Assembly (NCBI GenBank): GCA_963575745.1 | Contig: CAUYUJ010005669.1 | Location: forward strand, 62,001 to 126,000 | Reading direction: 5' to 3' | Length of the DNA stretch: 64,000 bases | Source: Prorocentrum cordatum | Taxonomy: Eukaryota; Sar; Dinophyceae; Prorocentrales; Prorocentraceae | Shown: positions 1 to 9,394 of the stretch, in pieces | How the letters are laid out: each line of letters begins with the position of its first letter | How positions within the stretch are numbered: position 1 is the stretch's first letter | The notes under the pieces: generated by a model | Databases searched by the model: none | Seen by the model: the letters and a program-made list of their open reading frames with translations, nothing else | Told to the model about the DNA's origin: nothing | Translations under genes and position numbers: made by a program

Positions 1-230
1 CGCTGCTACTGGGGCGGTGGAGGTGTTTATTATGTTGTTGGAGTGGTTGTAGGTGGTTAGTGGGTGGTTACCCTACTTACCTATTCAGGTTAGCAACATA
101 GATACATAAGCTGGATCCGAGCCCTTAAAACTAGGTTACTAAGTTGATTAGCTATCTGAGCTAACCTACTTACGGAACTTCGGCGTAACTAGGTTAACCT
201 ACACTACATATAAGTACTTGTTTTTTTTTG
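1..230. repeat. Left island of TAACCTACTTA-type motifs
   Basis: Several copies of a short motif occur in both orientations: CCTACTTACC near 73, TAGGTTACTAA at 132, CTAACCTACTTA at 161 and TAGGTTAACCTAC near 189. The same motif recurs at 22,070-22,330, including an exact 11-base match (TAGGTTACTAA at 22,103). Short motifs repeated in both orientations near both ends are typical of subterminal regions of CACTA-type DNA transposons. A CACTA string is present at 202-206, but I could not establish it as a terminus because the window begins inside the island. Confidence 0.5.
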
Positions 231-644
231 CATTGAGTTGTTTTTTGTTCTAACTTCATAGTTTTGTCCTCGTTCATTGTTTTTTTTCTTCCCGCGTTGT
301 TTTTTATCCTCCTGCATTGTTTTGCTTCGTCTGCTATGTTTTTTTTTTTTGGGGGGGGGAGTGGTATGTTTTTTTGTCGTGGATGTCCCCAGGATCCAGG
401 AATCAGCACCATGCTCCAGGAAAAAACGGCCCTGTAATCCATAAACACACAGTCGATAATTCACAAAATGGTTGCTATATACCCAGAGGCGCAGCCCTGC
501 ATGTGTAAGTTGACGCGCACTCGCACTTACAAGACCAGCAACACATGAACGGGATGCGGGCGACGAGCATTATTTTAGCAGAGAGCCCCACTCTCTATAT
601 ATCCCGAGACGGTGCAACCCACTGCAGCCGAAAATTGCTCCACA
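231..644. other. Non-coding stretch downstream of the transposase relic
   Basis: This is T-rich on the plus strand with several T runs and a G run near 351. Short reading frames exist on both strands, but none shows a recognisable motif. It lies 3' of the minus-strand transposase relic and probably holds its 3' flank. Confidence 0.4.
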
Positions 645-2684
645 TCATGTTTTGTATGAATTCTTGCGAAACGCCACCCTCAGCTTAGGAGGAACTATGA
701 TGTGAGAAACCTGTCCTACGCATGCTTTCCACGAGATGCAAGGCTCGGACACAGAGGCAGTCGACACAAAGGCAGGTGCTTCTCGCACCACGCATTTAAC
801 TACGTGCGCTTGGATATCCACGATATCCCACACAGAAATGCACGAAATCGGAACACCAGCAACTCTAAAATGCGACCACACCTCACCGTATTTGATCGCA
901 CCATCATCCCCCATAAACGCAACGACGTGTGCATTACTGACAATCTTCATATTCACAAACGCTTGAGGGCTGGTTCGGATTTCACACCCTGAGTCCAGCA
1001 AGAAAAATGATGAAATCGTATCCCGCACTTTTCTGTTGACTGGGTGAGGGTCCACCAAATCAGTCTTCAACAACGGGCCTCTGATATGGTGGACGCTCTG
1101 GAGGGCGATCTCCTCCACAAGGCTTCGCTCGAATTGCTTTATATTGTGGCGCGGTGCAACCATGGTCTTGATCACGCGGTGCTTCCTCTCCATGAGGAAG
1201 CACGACGCTAAATGCCCAAACCTTGCCAGTTGGTCTGGAAGGTGCAAGGCCCAATGACACTTGGGCTTCCAGTCTGTCTCAGTATCATATGCTCTCTGGT
1301 GGGCTCGAGAATGGGCCTGGATCGCATTCGACAAATCCTCAGCGCTCACGTGACCACTGTTCGCCGCTGTCAAAAGTTCCAGAACCCTACACGCGAGCAA
1401 CATTGAGTCAACCTCTTCCGTGAGCACACCAGTCTTCCTTACCACGTCTGTGAGAAAATTACACAGCACTGGCGCGAGTGAAATCATTTCGCTCGCGGCG
1501 CCTCCTGGGATGAACGACTTATTCCCGCAGCGCGCGTCTCTGGCGTGCGCGTGCGCAGCTGGCCACCGAAATCGTTGGAGATATTCATGAAGAGATTCCC
1601 CACCCAAATTGTGAGACTTGGGTCTCGATACAAGATTGCTCAGTTCATTGCAGAATATCCCGTCAACGAGGTAGATGTGCACCCAATCCCACCCGAAACA
1701 TGACGCCACTGGGAATTGAAGGTGGGGATCTTGCAACACACCAGTCTCGATGTAATTGAACCCGTGGGGTCGCTCAAGGGCCTAGGCTTTCGCGTTGCGC
1801 ATCGTGGCCCATGCGTCTTTCAACCTGGTCTGTATTGAAGCCAGCGAAGCATCCGTGTGCAAGTGGAACTCTGAAACATTCAACGTTGTGAGGGGCTTGA
1901 AGAAACCACTAGCATCTGGAACCCAGGGGCACCTCTTGCCGACAATGTTGGCGCAGAGGGGGCAAACCTTATGCCCTCCGTGACCATTCATTTCAAGCAT
2001 ATGGTTGTGGGCGACCTCGTCTTGAATGCACAAATGTAGCTTTCCGAAGATCAGGCGGGGCTTCACTTCCCCAGGCACAAGAAACGAAACGCCATGTCGA
2101 AGGTCACGAGACGTCGGGTATCCAAAAAATCGCCGCAACAAAATTTTTGTCATTTGACTCATACCTCCATCAAGTCCGTCAAGTTTTTCTGACCTTGCGG
2201 CGCACAACGTAAACCACAATGATTCACAACTAAGTGCTGGATACCCCATGTTGTGTATAGCCCAATAGAACGTCTGCGCGCGACGAACATTACGGTGCCC
2301 CAAGTTGTTACCAGGAACGACCTCATCTGTATAAAGTATGATGTCCAGTGCATTGTGGTTCTTCTCCAATGCTGAAATAAAGAGCGATTTAAATTCATGT
2401 GATTCAGTGCACACCACCTCCAGCCAAGCGAAAGGATCAATCACCCAGAAATCAGCCCCGTCCAACTTATCAGAAACTACCTTCTGAACGAGGTTGCCGA
2501 AACTAGTTCGTTGATGTGAAAAGTCTTGCTTCGATTTCTCATTATAGGCCCCATTATGGCCTCCAGGGCGCCCCAAGTCCCTAAGAGACCCCCATTTCTG
2601 CAAGAGTGCGCGTCGGATACCAAGTCGACTGCCCGAGTCGGCCTCGCGACTATCCCAAACCACATCGGGTTTCCAGACAAACAT
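645..2684 (-). pseudogene. Tnp2/CACTA-like transposase relic with in-frame TAG
   Basis: A single reading frame of about 680 codons is broken only by TAG at 1782-1784; the 300-codon upstream part and the 378-codon downstream part are in the same frame. The upstream part carries LYTDEVVPGN and, later, IQDEVAHNHMLEMNGHGG followed by HKVCPLC. These resemble the acidic residues and the C-x2-C block of the Tnp2 (Transposase_21) family. The downstream part has CHWALHLPDQLARFG and CFLMERKH, resembling the region after Tnp2 in CACTA elements. The role would be cut-and-paste transposition. No start with a spliced-leader relic was found; the frame opens just after a stop, so 5' exons may be missing. The family assignment is by eye and moderate; what is certain is the long frame with a single stop. 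Confidence 0.55.
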
Positions 2685-3138
2685 GGATCAGAAGTTTGGC
2701 CGTCTGAAGTTGTTCGAAGCCCATGGGTTGGCGCTTCCAGGACGGGGGGGGGGGTCTCTTGTGAGGGGGAGAGGGGGAAGGGGGGCAGAGTTGAGGAGGG
2801 GAGGGCGGTGACGGGGTGAAGTTGAGGATCCCCCGTGCCCCCCGAGACACGCGCGAGACGTCGTTTGATGGTGCAGCCCTTTCCCCCACCCTTTCGCTAT
2901 GTTCAGTGCGCCCCCCCTTTATTCTGAGTTTGTCTTACTCAGGTCTGTCCTACGCGTTACTTCGGCGGCGGTGCCAAGTCCGTAGCTTTCGAACTCCGCG
3001 TGCTCAGAAGCCTAGGTGCAATCCAGTGTAGACTGGCCGATATATCGACCCTCGAGCAACCCCGCAGCCCGAATCAGGATTAGCATTGAGCGCACCATGG
3101 ATGTCCCCACTCATGCGCCCGAATCGAAAACTAATGGC
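2685..3138. other. Intergenic or intron sequence, no gene seen
   Basis: GC-rich with a G9 run and purine-rich DNA near 2740-2815. Open frames are short and show no motif. It separates the transposase relic from the next minus-strand gene and could hold an undetected 5' exon of the relic. Confidence 0.35.
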
Positions 3139-5249
3139 TCATGCCATGTTGGCAGCCCAAGCCCTACCAGCAACAGAGTATGCCTCCTTAGCCACCGCGA
3201 TGCATTGCTCCGAACTCAGACCCATGTCCCGAGCGAGCCTCTGCGCTGCTCCGTATGCCCTGCTTGCGAATGTGTTCCTGTCCCTCCCCTTCATGTCTTT
3301 CTTCAGGAGGTACGCAGAGTAGTCAACCTTGGGGGCCTTCGAGCCTGCGGCAGGGCGGTAGAGTAGGAGACGGGCAGTTGATGCGCAGCGAGGGGGATGA
3401 GGAGGAGACGGAGGAGGAGGCGGACTAGGACGAGGACGATGACGGTGGGGGCGAGGGAAAGGCAGATGAGGATGAGGAGGATGGGGAGGAGCATGGGAGG
3501 AGGAGAAGGATGACAGGCAGGATGGAGGGGATAATGATGATGAGGAATACGAGGGGCACGTGACAGGGATACGGAGGAATGCGAGAAGCAGCAACAGCAG
3601 CGGCAGAACAATTCCATGCTGATGTATAGTATAATGTGAGTTTAACAATCTGGAAGTAGACGGTGAGCGAGGAGGAGGAGGATGAGGATGCTGATGATGA
3701 TGATGATGATGGTGATGATGATTATGATGAGGATGAGGAGGAGTTGGAGGATACGGGGGAGGAGGACGAGGACGATGACAACGGCGGGGGCACACAAGCA
3801 ACATGCCGTGGTGTGCACGTCGATTGGGATCATATCGATACGTGAATTGTAACCAACAGCACGCAACATGACAGACAACCACAAAGAGAGATGGGAGCCT
3901 GACTTAGACGCCTTGCCGATGGAGGGCGTGGCCTTGGGCGCGGCCTTGGGCGCGGCCTTGGCCTTGCCCTTGGCCTTGGCCGCGGGCGCGGCCTTGGCCT
4001 TGCCTTTGGCCTTGGCCTTGCCCTTGCCATTGGCATTGCCCTTGGCCGTGGGCCTGGGCGTGGACGCGCCGCCTTCGGCCTCCTCCGCCACCTCCTCGCC
4101 CGCCGCCTCGCCGCCAGCGGGAGCCGCGCCGCTGGCCATGAGCATCCTCTGCTCGAGCGCAATCGCCTCGTCCACTGGCGACTGAGCTCCACCATGGACG
4201 AACTGAGGAGGCGCATGATCGGCTGAAGACGGCGTGGTGGAGGCGCTGGCGGCGGCAGGCGAGCTGTCTTTGGCGCGACCGTCCGCGATGACGGGTTACG
4301 CGGGGCCGTCCAAGAGGGCGAGTGGAGATGGGGCGTTCGCCTTTGGCCTCAAGGGGCCCAGCATGGTCAGGTTCGCCTCGCCCGAGTTACGCTGCATCGC
4401 AGCGCCGCCGAACTGCTGAAACATGGTGGCCATCACGCTTAGGAAGTCACCTGGATTCTGCATGCAGGGGGCAACTCCTGCAGGTGAGAGCGCGCCTGCA
4501 GCCATAGGCTGAGCCCTTCCGAGAGCTCGGCTGGACTTCTTGATGTGCATGCCCTCCATCGCGTTGATGACCCTCACAGGTGCATGCACTGGTGCGTCAC
4601 CGTTGTAGGCGAAGCTCATGAGCTGGTCGCTCAGCTCCGCGGATGGGAACTCCTCAAGAGTCTTGACGTGTGGAAAGGTGTGGCGACCGCTCCTCTTGTC
4701 CAAGTTCTTAATCTCGGCTTGGATTTGCTTCGCGAGCTCCCTCTTGGACGATGGATCCATGGAGCTGCCTGGCTGATGAGCCGCAACCAGCAAGGATGTA
4801 ACACTGCATATCAATTTCTCGGATGGGCATGTGATGCCGATGCGCCACAGCCGATTTGCCATTGTAGTAGACTTTGCGCGGAGCGACGCCTCAGCGGATT
4901 CGAAGCACGTCCAGTCGGAGTCCGTGAAGTAGTTGTGGGTGCCGTTGCAGTTCTGCTGGGGGCGCGGTCCCGTAGGCACGCCCAACTGGGATGCTGCGTC
5001 CGACAGCGCCCCTGCGATCGCAAGCTTCTGCTGATCGTTCCATGGCCCAGAGCTCACCTCCTCCCCGATGCGGTTGCAATCGTCGAGGTTGATGTGACCA
5101 GCATGGCCGATGGCGCCAATGATGGCATGACACTGGTTGACCAGCAGGGTGTCCATCAAAATGCCCAAGGCGACCTGCCCGTGCACGAACGCAACACGGC
5201 TCCGGATGTTCGCAATCAGGGTCGCTGCCGCGCTTCCTGCAGCAGCCAT
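3139..5249 (-). pseudogene. Dinoflagellate-type family gene, one GC-AG intron, in-frame TAA
   Basis: ATG at 5249 opens a frame that runs to 3899, is joined across an intron (3898-3345) and ends with TGA at 3139, giving about 518 codons. TAA at 4296-4298 (codon 318) is the only stop; the same frame continues beyond it for 132 codons before the intron, so this looks like one point change in an otherwise maintained gene. The first 317 residues are mixed alpha-helical with NYFTDSDW and MANRLWRIG. The segment after the stop is an alanine/lysine-rich tail (GKAKAKGKAKAAP), and the last exon encodes KVDYSAYLLKKDMKG. Two spliced-leader relics lie upstream of the ATG. I recognise the style of this family from dinoflagellate gene models but know no function. 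Nuclear or nucleic-acid binding through the basic tail is possible but unproven. Confidence 0.6.
3345..3898 (-). other. GC-AG intron with AGGCTC direct repeat at its ends
   Basis: On the minus strand the donor reads CAG|GCTCCC and the acceptor CGCAG|GCTCGAAGG. Splicing joins codons S-K-S-G-S-K-A-P-K in frame. The motif CAGGCTC is present at both boundaries, as expected for an introner-type insertion that duplicated its target. The interior is a (TCC/GAT)-type microsatellite, so the long proline/serine/histidine frames over it are artefacts. Confidence 0.65.
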
Positions 5250-5307
5250 GATACACAGACTGTGGTGGCCAGTGGCACGTTAGTGCTTGGGTGCTAGAAA
5301 AACCTAA

Positions 5308-5383
5308 TTCAACCAAAATGGCCACGGATATTGTTGGGGTGGGTTCGTGGGCTCCAGAGACACACGGTAGCCAAAATGGCGGA
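5308..5383 (-). promoter_or_regulatory. Two tandem spliced-leader relics upstream of the 5249 gene
   Basis: Read on the minus strand, 5327-5308 matches the dinoflagellate spliced leader at 17 of 20 positions (CCGTGGCCATTTTGGTTGAA), 59 bases before the ATG. A second, 5'-shortened copy (CCGCCATTTTGGCT) lies at about 5383-5366. Tandem relics are the known signature of repeated rounds of trans-splicing, reverse transcription and reintegration of mRNA in dinoflagellates. Confidence 0.7.
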
Positions 5384-6409
5384 CCTGTTTTGGTTCAAAG
5401 TTGGCAGTTGCTTGTTTACACACAACCACATCAGAGGAACACAGGAGGGAGGTGATGCGGAGGATACCAGCTAAGCTGACCAGGAGAAGTGGCATGAGGA
5501 GATGGTGGAGGAGGTCGAGAAGGAGTATGTTGAGGAGGTTCGGCCTGTTGTTGGGCCAGCATGGGCCCCTCAACAGTCATTGCACAAACGTGCTACCTAG
5601 CACTTTTGCGCAAAAGCTATGAAACCTCGAGGTGGCACTTTGATGCATGGCCTCAACCTCCACCTAGCGATTGCACTTCCGACTTGAATGCCTCAGGCCT
5701 CAAGTGCTACCTAGCACTTTGGTGCATACTGCCTAAAATCATGAGGCGCAAGTGCTAGGTGGAGGTTGAGGCGCTGCATCAAAGTGCCAGGCAGCACTTT
5801 TGCAGATCCGTGCTGAAGGGCTACCTAGCACTTTTGTGCATAGGCATCTTGGGGTGATACTCTCTAGATCGAGCCGCCGTGTTCTGCCAATGCCCCCGTC
5901 AATCAGACGGGACACATGCGTGTGAGCCCCTGCTTTTGTATTCATCATCGGTACGACGCGACTCTATATCACACTGCTTCGCAACTGCACGGCCTGAAAA
6001 CACACTCTGATGTATCAGTGTTTTTTCTGTTTGGACAGCACCGACGGTGGATGTGTAGCGCTATCGGGCAACGAAACTGCGTCGGTGAGCCGCGCCGTTC
6101 TGCACCCCCCCAATGCGAACGGCCCCCCACTAACCCACCGTGGCTTCTGCTGCCACGCCGTGCAAATTCGAATCTAGCTCGCAAGGCTGCGATCACATAC
6201 AGCATGGCCCCCCCCCCCCCGTTCCTTAACATTCCTACATTTGGGTTGCTCCTCATATCATCCCTTCCTCAATTTGTTATTCCTCCATGCTCTCCCACGC
6301 CCTCACTATCACAAGACACACGCACCTATGCACCCTCGCGTTGCAGTCCACGCGGGCTGCATTCATCTTCGGATCCACCACGAGTAGCGCCATGAGGCTC
6401 CTCAAGATG
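5384..6409. other. Gene-free stretch with hairpin-rich island
   Basis: No gene is supported. 5590-5843 holds an inverted and tandem repeat (listed separately). The remainder includes a C10 run at 6206-6215 and open frames without motifs. Confidence 0.4.
5590..5843. repeat. Hairpin-rich repeat with GTGCTACCTAGCAC units
   Basis: A 36-base inverted repeat pairs 5633-5668 with 5754-5789 at 34 of 36 positions, with an 85-base loop. In addition GTGCTACCTAGCACTTT, itself a short hairpin (GTGCTA/TAGCAC), occurs at about 5590 and 5704, and a shortened copy (GCTACCTAGCACTTT) near 5819, roughly 114 bases apart. Possibilities are a foldback transposon, a hairpin RNA source or a remnant satellite. Confidence 0.75.
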
Positions 6410-7102
6410 TCACCCAAACGGCGCGACGCCCTCGCCATGAGACGCGCGTGCATCATCGTGTTGTAGGTAGAACTCTTCCAGGAGGCGCGCCATGCTGTTC
6501 ACTCTCTCTTGTAGGTTGGGCCCAGCAGGCACAGGCATTGTTGTCTGACGCTTCTTGCCGTTCTCGACGTAGCACGTCTTCACGACGCTGCGACTCGCGA
6601 GCCGCGTCACATGTTCCTCGTAAACCCGAATGCGGGGGGCATGGGTGAGGGGCTTCTTTGTGAGAGCAGCGAGCGCCTGCGGATCACACTCGATCGACAA
6701 TCTGGCATCGGTGGCCAACGCTGTCATAACACGGACGGAGTGGGTTGTTCCAGAAGCGTCGGCGACCTCGACCACACACGAACTCGGTATATCATCGATC
6801 AATTGTTTCCGAGGTCGTGATAGAGAAGCAGGGCTAAGACTGTCAGCGGATGGGTCACCGTCTCGCCCCACCCCGTGCATGAGCTTCAATGATGTCTCAT
6901 TGCGGAGGCGGACAAGCTCATCATACATCGAAAGGTCTTTCCCGACGAACTTCTGAAATTTTGTATCCAATTTGTCACAAGTAACAAACGTGTATCCATC
7001 TTTCTCTTGAGCGGAGGGCTTCCAACACCCGCCATCCGTCTGCGAGGGGCCCGTCTCGATAGCGACATACCCCGTCTCAATGGAAATGCTGTCAGCGCAC
7101 AT
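6410..7102 (-). CDS. Dinoflagellate-type family protein, intact 230 codons
   Basis: ATG at 7102 follows a TAG in the same frame, and a spliced-leader relic lies 58 bases upstream, so the start is well supported. The 230-residue product is uninterrupted. It contains TKFQKFVGKDLSMYDELVRLRNE in the first third (a likely helix), QLIDDIPSSCVVEVAD in the middle and a C-terminal part ending LLEEFYLQHDD. There is no signal peptide, membrane segment or catalytic motif that I can identify. I recall similar segments from multicopy dinoflagellate gene models, without a known function. It is the only intact minus-strand gene of the cluster, between the 5249-3139 gene and the split gene. Confidence 0.6.
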   Translation of the reverse strand: MCADSISIETGYVAIETGPSQTDGGCWKPSAQEKDGYTFVTCDKLDTKFQKFVGKDLSMYDELVRLRNETSLKLMHGVGRDGDPSADSLSPASLSRPRKQLIDDIPSSCVVEVADASGTTHSVRVMTALATDARLSIECDPQALAALTKKPLTHAPRIRVYEEHVTRLASRSVVKTCYVENGKKRQTTMPVPAGPNLQERVNSMARLLEEFYLQHDDARASHGEGVAPFG

Positions 7103-7159
7103 CGTGCACTAGGGCGTGTGTGATGTCGGAGGATACGCGACAAACGTTGAGCAAGCCTG

Positions 7160-7180
7160 CTTGAGCCAACATGGTTCGGA
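7160..7180 (-). promoter_or_regulatory. Spliced-leader relic upstream of the 7102 gene
   Basis: On the minus strand this reads CCATGTTGGCTCAAG at its 3' end, matching 14 of 15 bases of the leader's terminal CCATTTTGGCTCAAG; the preceding TCCGAA also fits the leader if one base is lost. It lies 57 bases before the ATG and has the leader's exact CTCAAG end. Confidence 0.75.
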
Positions 7181-8100
7181 CCAGGCCACGTCGGACCGAA
7201 ACGCACGCTGTCGCCCCCGATGTGTTTGACGTGTTATTGCTAACGTGGCCTATATATATAGTATTTATTGTGTTTATGTGCTGTGTGCCTGCATTGATAC
7301 GCTTGTGCCCCCGCTTGGCCGGGGGGGAGGTCGGATGTTTAGTCGACCAAACGGTGCATCTTGCAGTTGCGTGCGGTATATGCGAATGCTTGTGTGTTGC
7401 GCTGGTTCAACCAGGACCTATGCCCCCCGCCCTCCCCCTCGGAAAATTGTTTAGAGCTGCCAGGGTTAGGGGCGATGGCCATGAGAACGACATGAGTGTG
7501 AGAAATGTGGTTGTCCAATGTGAGCGGGCCGTGCTGTGAACCGTAAACGCCCAGACCATTCGAGTTGCGAGTGGTCTTAAACTGTTCCTCTCCCGCACAT
7601 CTCATCGTCCTCCTCATTCCCGTCAAGTGCCGCCGCTGCTCTCCCCATCCTCTACCGTCCCCATGTGCCCTCATCATCCTCACCCTCATCCTCAACCTAG
7701 GTTTCGTTATCTGCGGAGCTTTTCGACTCTGGTCGGGATGCGGGGCTTCGCATCGGCTGCCTCCATGGGACCCGACGTGGCCAGCGCAGCAGTCACAGCG
7801 TGGCTGTACCCACATGCTTGATCGCATGGCCAGGCCGCGTCTCGCAGAGACGCTCAAAAGAAGACTGGCAGAACATCGTGCCATGGCTGAAAAACGCACG
7901 CGGCAAGCAAGTTGGGAGCGAGGTTGTGAGATGTTTAAGTGTGTTGCTGTTGTGCACAACGGATACACATACAACTCATATGTTCATGTCGATGCATCTC
8001 TGACACATGCTATAAGAAGACAGGGCAGTGAGGAGGGGACGCTGCGCTGCACCACCGCCACATTAGAATTAAGCCTTCGCCCTCTTGGCATGGGGGGGTG
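7181..8100. other. Gene-free stretch between minus-strand genes
   Basis: A plus-strand frame at about 7800-8000 encodes an Arg/Ala/Glu-rich helix-like segment (RLAETLKRRLAEHRAMAEKR). It has neither a start signal nor neighbours on that strand, so it is left uncalled. A short TATATATATAG tract is at 7251-7261. Confidence 0.3.
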
Positions 8101-8630
8101 TCACCGACGGCCTCGATGACGCTGCCATCGCGTGGGGAGCTGCAACGGCTCAACGCCAGGCTGCACAACGCTTGTGTTGGTCATTACTGAGGTAGTAATT
8201 TCATGCTTGATCCATTCGCATGCTGCGTGGACCTTTAAACAGACCGAAATCTCACTCATGCGCATGTTCGCCACCGAACTATCGGGCGCATGCTTCACGT
8301 GCCAAAATGGGATTGTGCCAATGTGCGTTCCAGGGGGATCAGCCTTGGGCATCAGCCAGATACGGTCGCCCCTCGAACACGAGAACTTACCCGAGTGCTT
8401 TAAAGCCTGGCCCTTGGCTGGGACCTTCGCCCCGATCTTGATGTTGAAAGTCAGGGGAACCAGCGTGAGTTCCCCTTTGCCAAAACGGGCGTTGGAAAAA
8501 CTTTGGTTGCCAACTTGGCTCCGCGCGTGCACTGCGCATTGACATCAGGCACGTGATCCAAAAAAGCTTGCTGCCACAGCACCTCCTTGAGGTGCGCCTT
8601 GAACAAGTCCATCGTCATGCTCTTGTCAGC
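8101..8630 (-). pseudogene. Terminal exon of the split minus-strand gene (starts at 21,896)
   Basis: The acceptor CCCCCAG|GCTGAC at 8631/8630 opens the frame ADKSMTMDLFKAHLKEVLWQ in phase with the exon ending at 20,141. The frame continues to LATKVF, then must shift by one base in an A5 run (8496-8500 on the plus strand) to continue FGKGELTLVPLTFNIKIG, IPFWHVKHA and on to a stop at 8101. The combination of KGEL-LVP and a tryptophan-containing PFW block recurs, from memory, at the C-terminus of a multicopy dinoflagellate family of unknown function. The rest of the gene lies beyond the Copia insertion. Confidence 0.55.
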
Positions 8631-8693
8631 CTGGGGGCTCGCACGAGGAACCCCCCATCGCCATTTCACCACTCTGCCCAAAACGGGGCCACC

Positions 8694-8985
8694 CTACTTT
8701 ATCATCCCCGTCATCCTCATCGTCCTACTGTTTGTCCTGTCCTCTTCCTCTTCCTCTTCCCCCTCACCCCTTCCTCCTCCTCCTTCTCCTCCTCCTTTTT
8801 CATCCTCCTCCTCCTCGCCGTCCTCATTATTATTCCCCTCCTCCTCCTCCTCCTCCTCCTCGCGTTCCCCCTCATCATCCTCATCCTCTTCCTTCTTCTC
8901 CTCCTCTTCCTTATCCTCCTCTTCCACTTCCTCGTCCTCCTCCCACCCCTGTTTTTCCTCTTCCTACCCCCCCAGCCCAGTCGTC
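8694..8985 (+). repeat. (TCC)n microsatellite
   Basis: Imperfect TCC/CTT tract on the plus strand within the intron of the split gene. Poly-Ser, poly-Leu and poly-Glu frames across it are artefacts. Confidence 0.85.
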
Positions 8986-9106
8986 CTGAATCCGCTTGAA
9001 GCTCTTGACTCCGTAGACGCTCACAGGGATGGTCACCGCCGCCTATGGCGGGCGCGAGAATGGGAAGCGAAGGAACGGCGAGAGTGGGTAGCATAGTAGA
9101 AAGAGA

Positions 9107-9206
9107 AGGAGCAGGAGGAGGAGGAGGAGGAAAAGGAGGGAGAGCAAGAGGATGGGATATGCGGATGATGATGGGGAGGAGGAGGAGGAGGGGGAGGAGG
9201 AGGAGG
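9107..9206 (+). repeat. (GGA)n microsatellite, left half of the Copia target
   Basis: The GGA tract ends with GGAGG at 9202-9206, directly against the LTR. The tract resumes with GGAGG at 20,010-20,014 on the other side of the element, so this was one intronic microsatellite before insertion. Confidence 0.85.
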
Positions 9207-9381
9207 TGTTAACATGTAAGCATTCAGGTGACTGGGGAGTGAAGGTGCCCCCGTTACCTTTGGCTCAAGTATTTAACGGCTGAAGCTACCGAGACTCGCT
9301 TCGCCGTGCGGAAGTAAAAAGGTGACCGATCGTCATCGCTGTCACCGAGCTCCCGTGCAGAACCCTCCTCGGGGTTTTGCA
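9207..9381 (+). repeat. 5' LTR (175 bp)
   Basis: Starts TGTTAACATG and ends TTTTGCA. It is identical to 19,835-20,009 except for one base (GTGCGG here, GTACGG in the 3' copy). It contains the spliced-leader-like segment at 9251-9269. The final A plus the first TG of the PBS create an ATG at 9381 that opens a 16-codon reading frame ending at TAG. Confidence 0.95.
9251..9269 (+). promoter_or_regulatory. Spliced-leader-like sequence inside the 5' LTR
   Basis: CCGTTACCTTTGGCTCAAG matches the dinoflagellate leader with a two-base deletion and two mismatches, and ends with 11 identical bases (TTTGGCTCAAG). The same sequence is at 19,879-19,897 in the 3' LTR. Its position could mark the start of the R region if the genomic RNA is trans-spliced. 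Confidence 0.6.
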
Positions 9382-9394
9382 TGGTAGCGGAGCG
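9382..9394 (+). other. Primer binding site, initiator-Met tRNA type
   Basis: TGGTAGCGGAGCG follows the LTR with no spacer. It closely resembles the TGGTATCAGAGC/TGGTAGCAGAG sites complementary to the 3' end of initiator tRNA-Met used by many Copia elements. The dinoflagellate tRNA itself is not in the window, so the exact pairing is untested. Confidence 0.75.

Noticed and set aside
202-206. CACTA as the left terminus of a DNA transposon, paired with TAGTG at 22,121
   Set aside because: The inner sequences next to the two strings do not match as inverted repeats, and motif copies continue outside them; five bases is not evidence enough.
3345-3898. Pro/His/Ser-rich frame joined to the last exon of the 5249 gene
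   Set aside because: This is intronic microsatellite; the splice sites at 3898 and 3345 restore the family reading frame.
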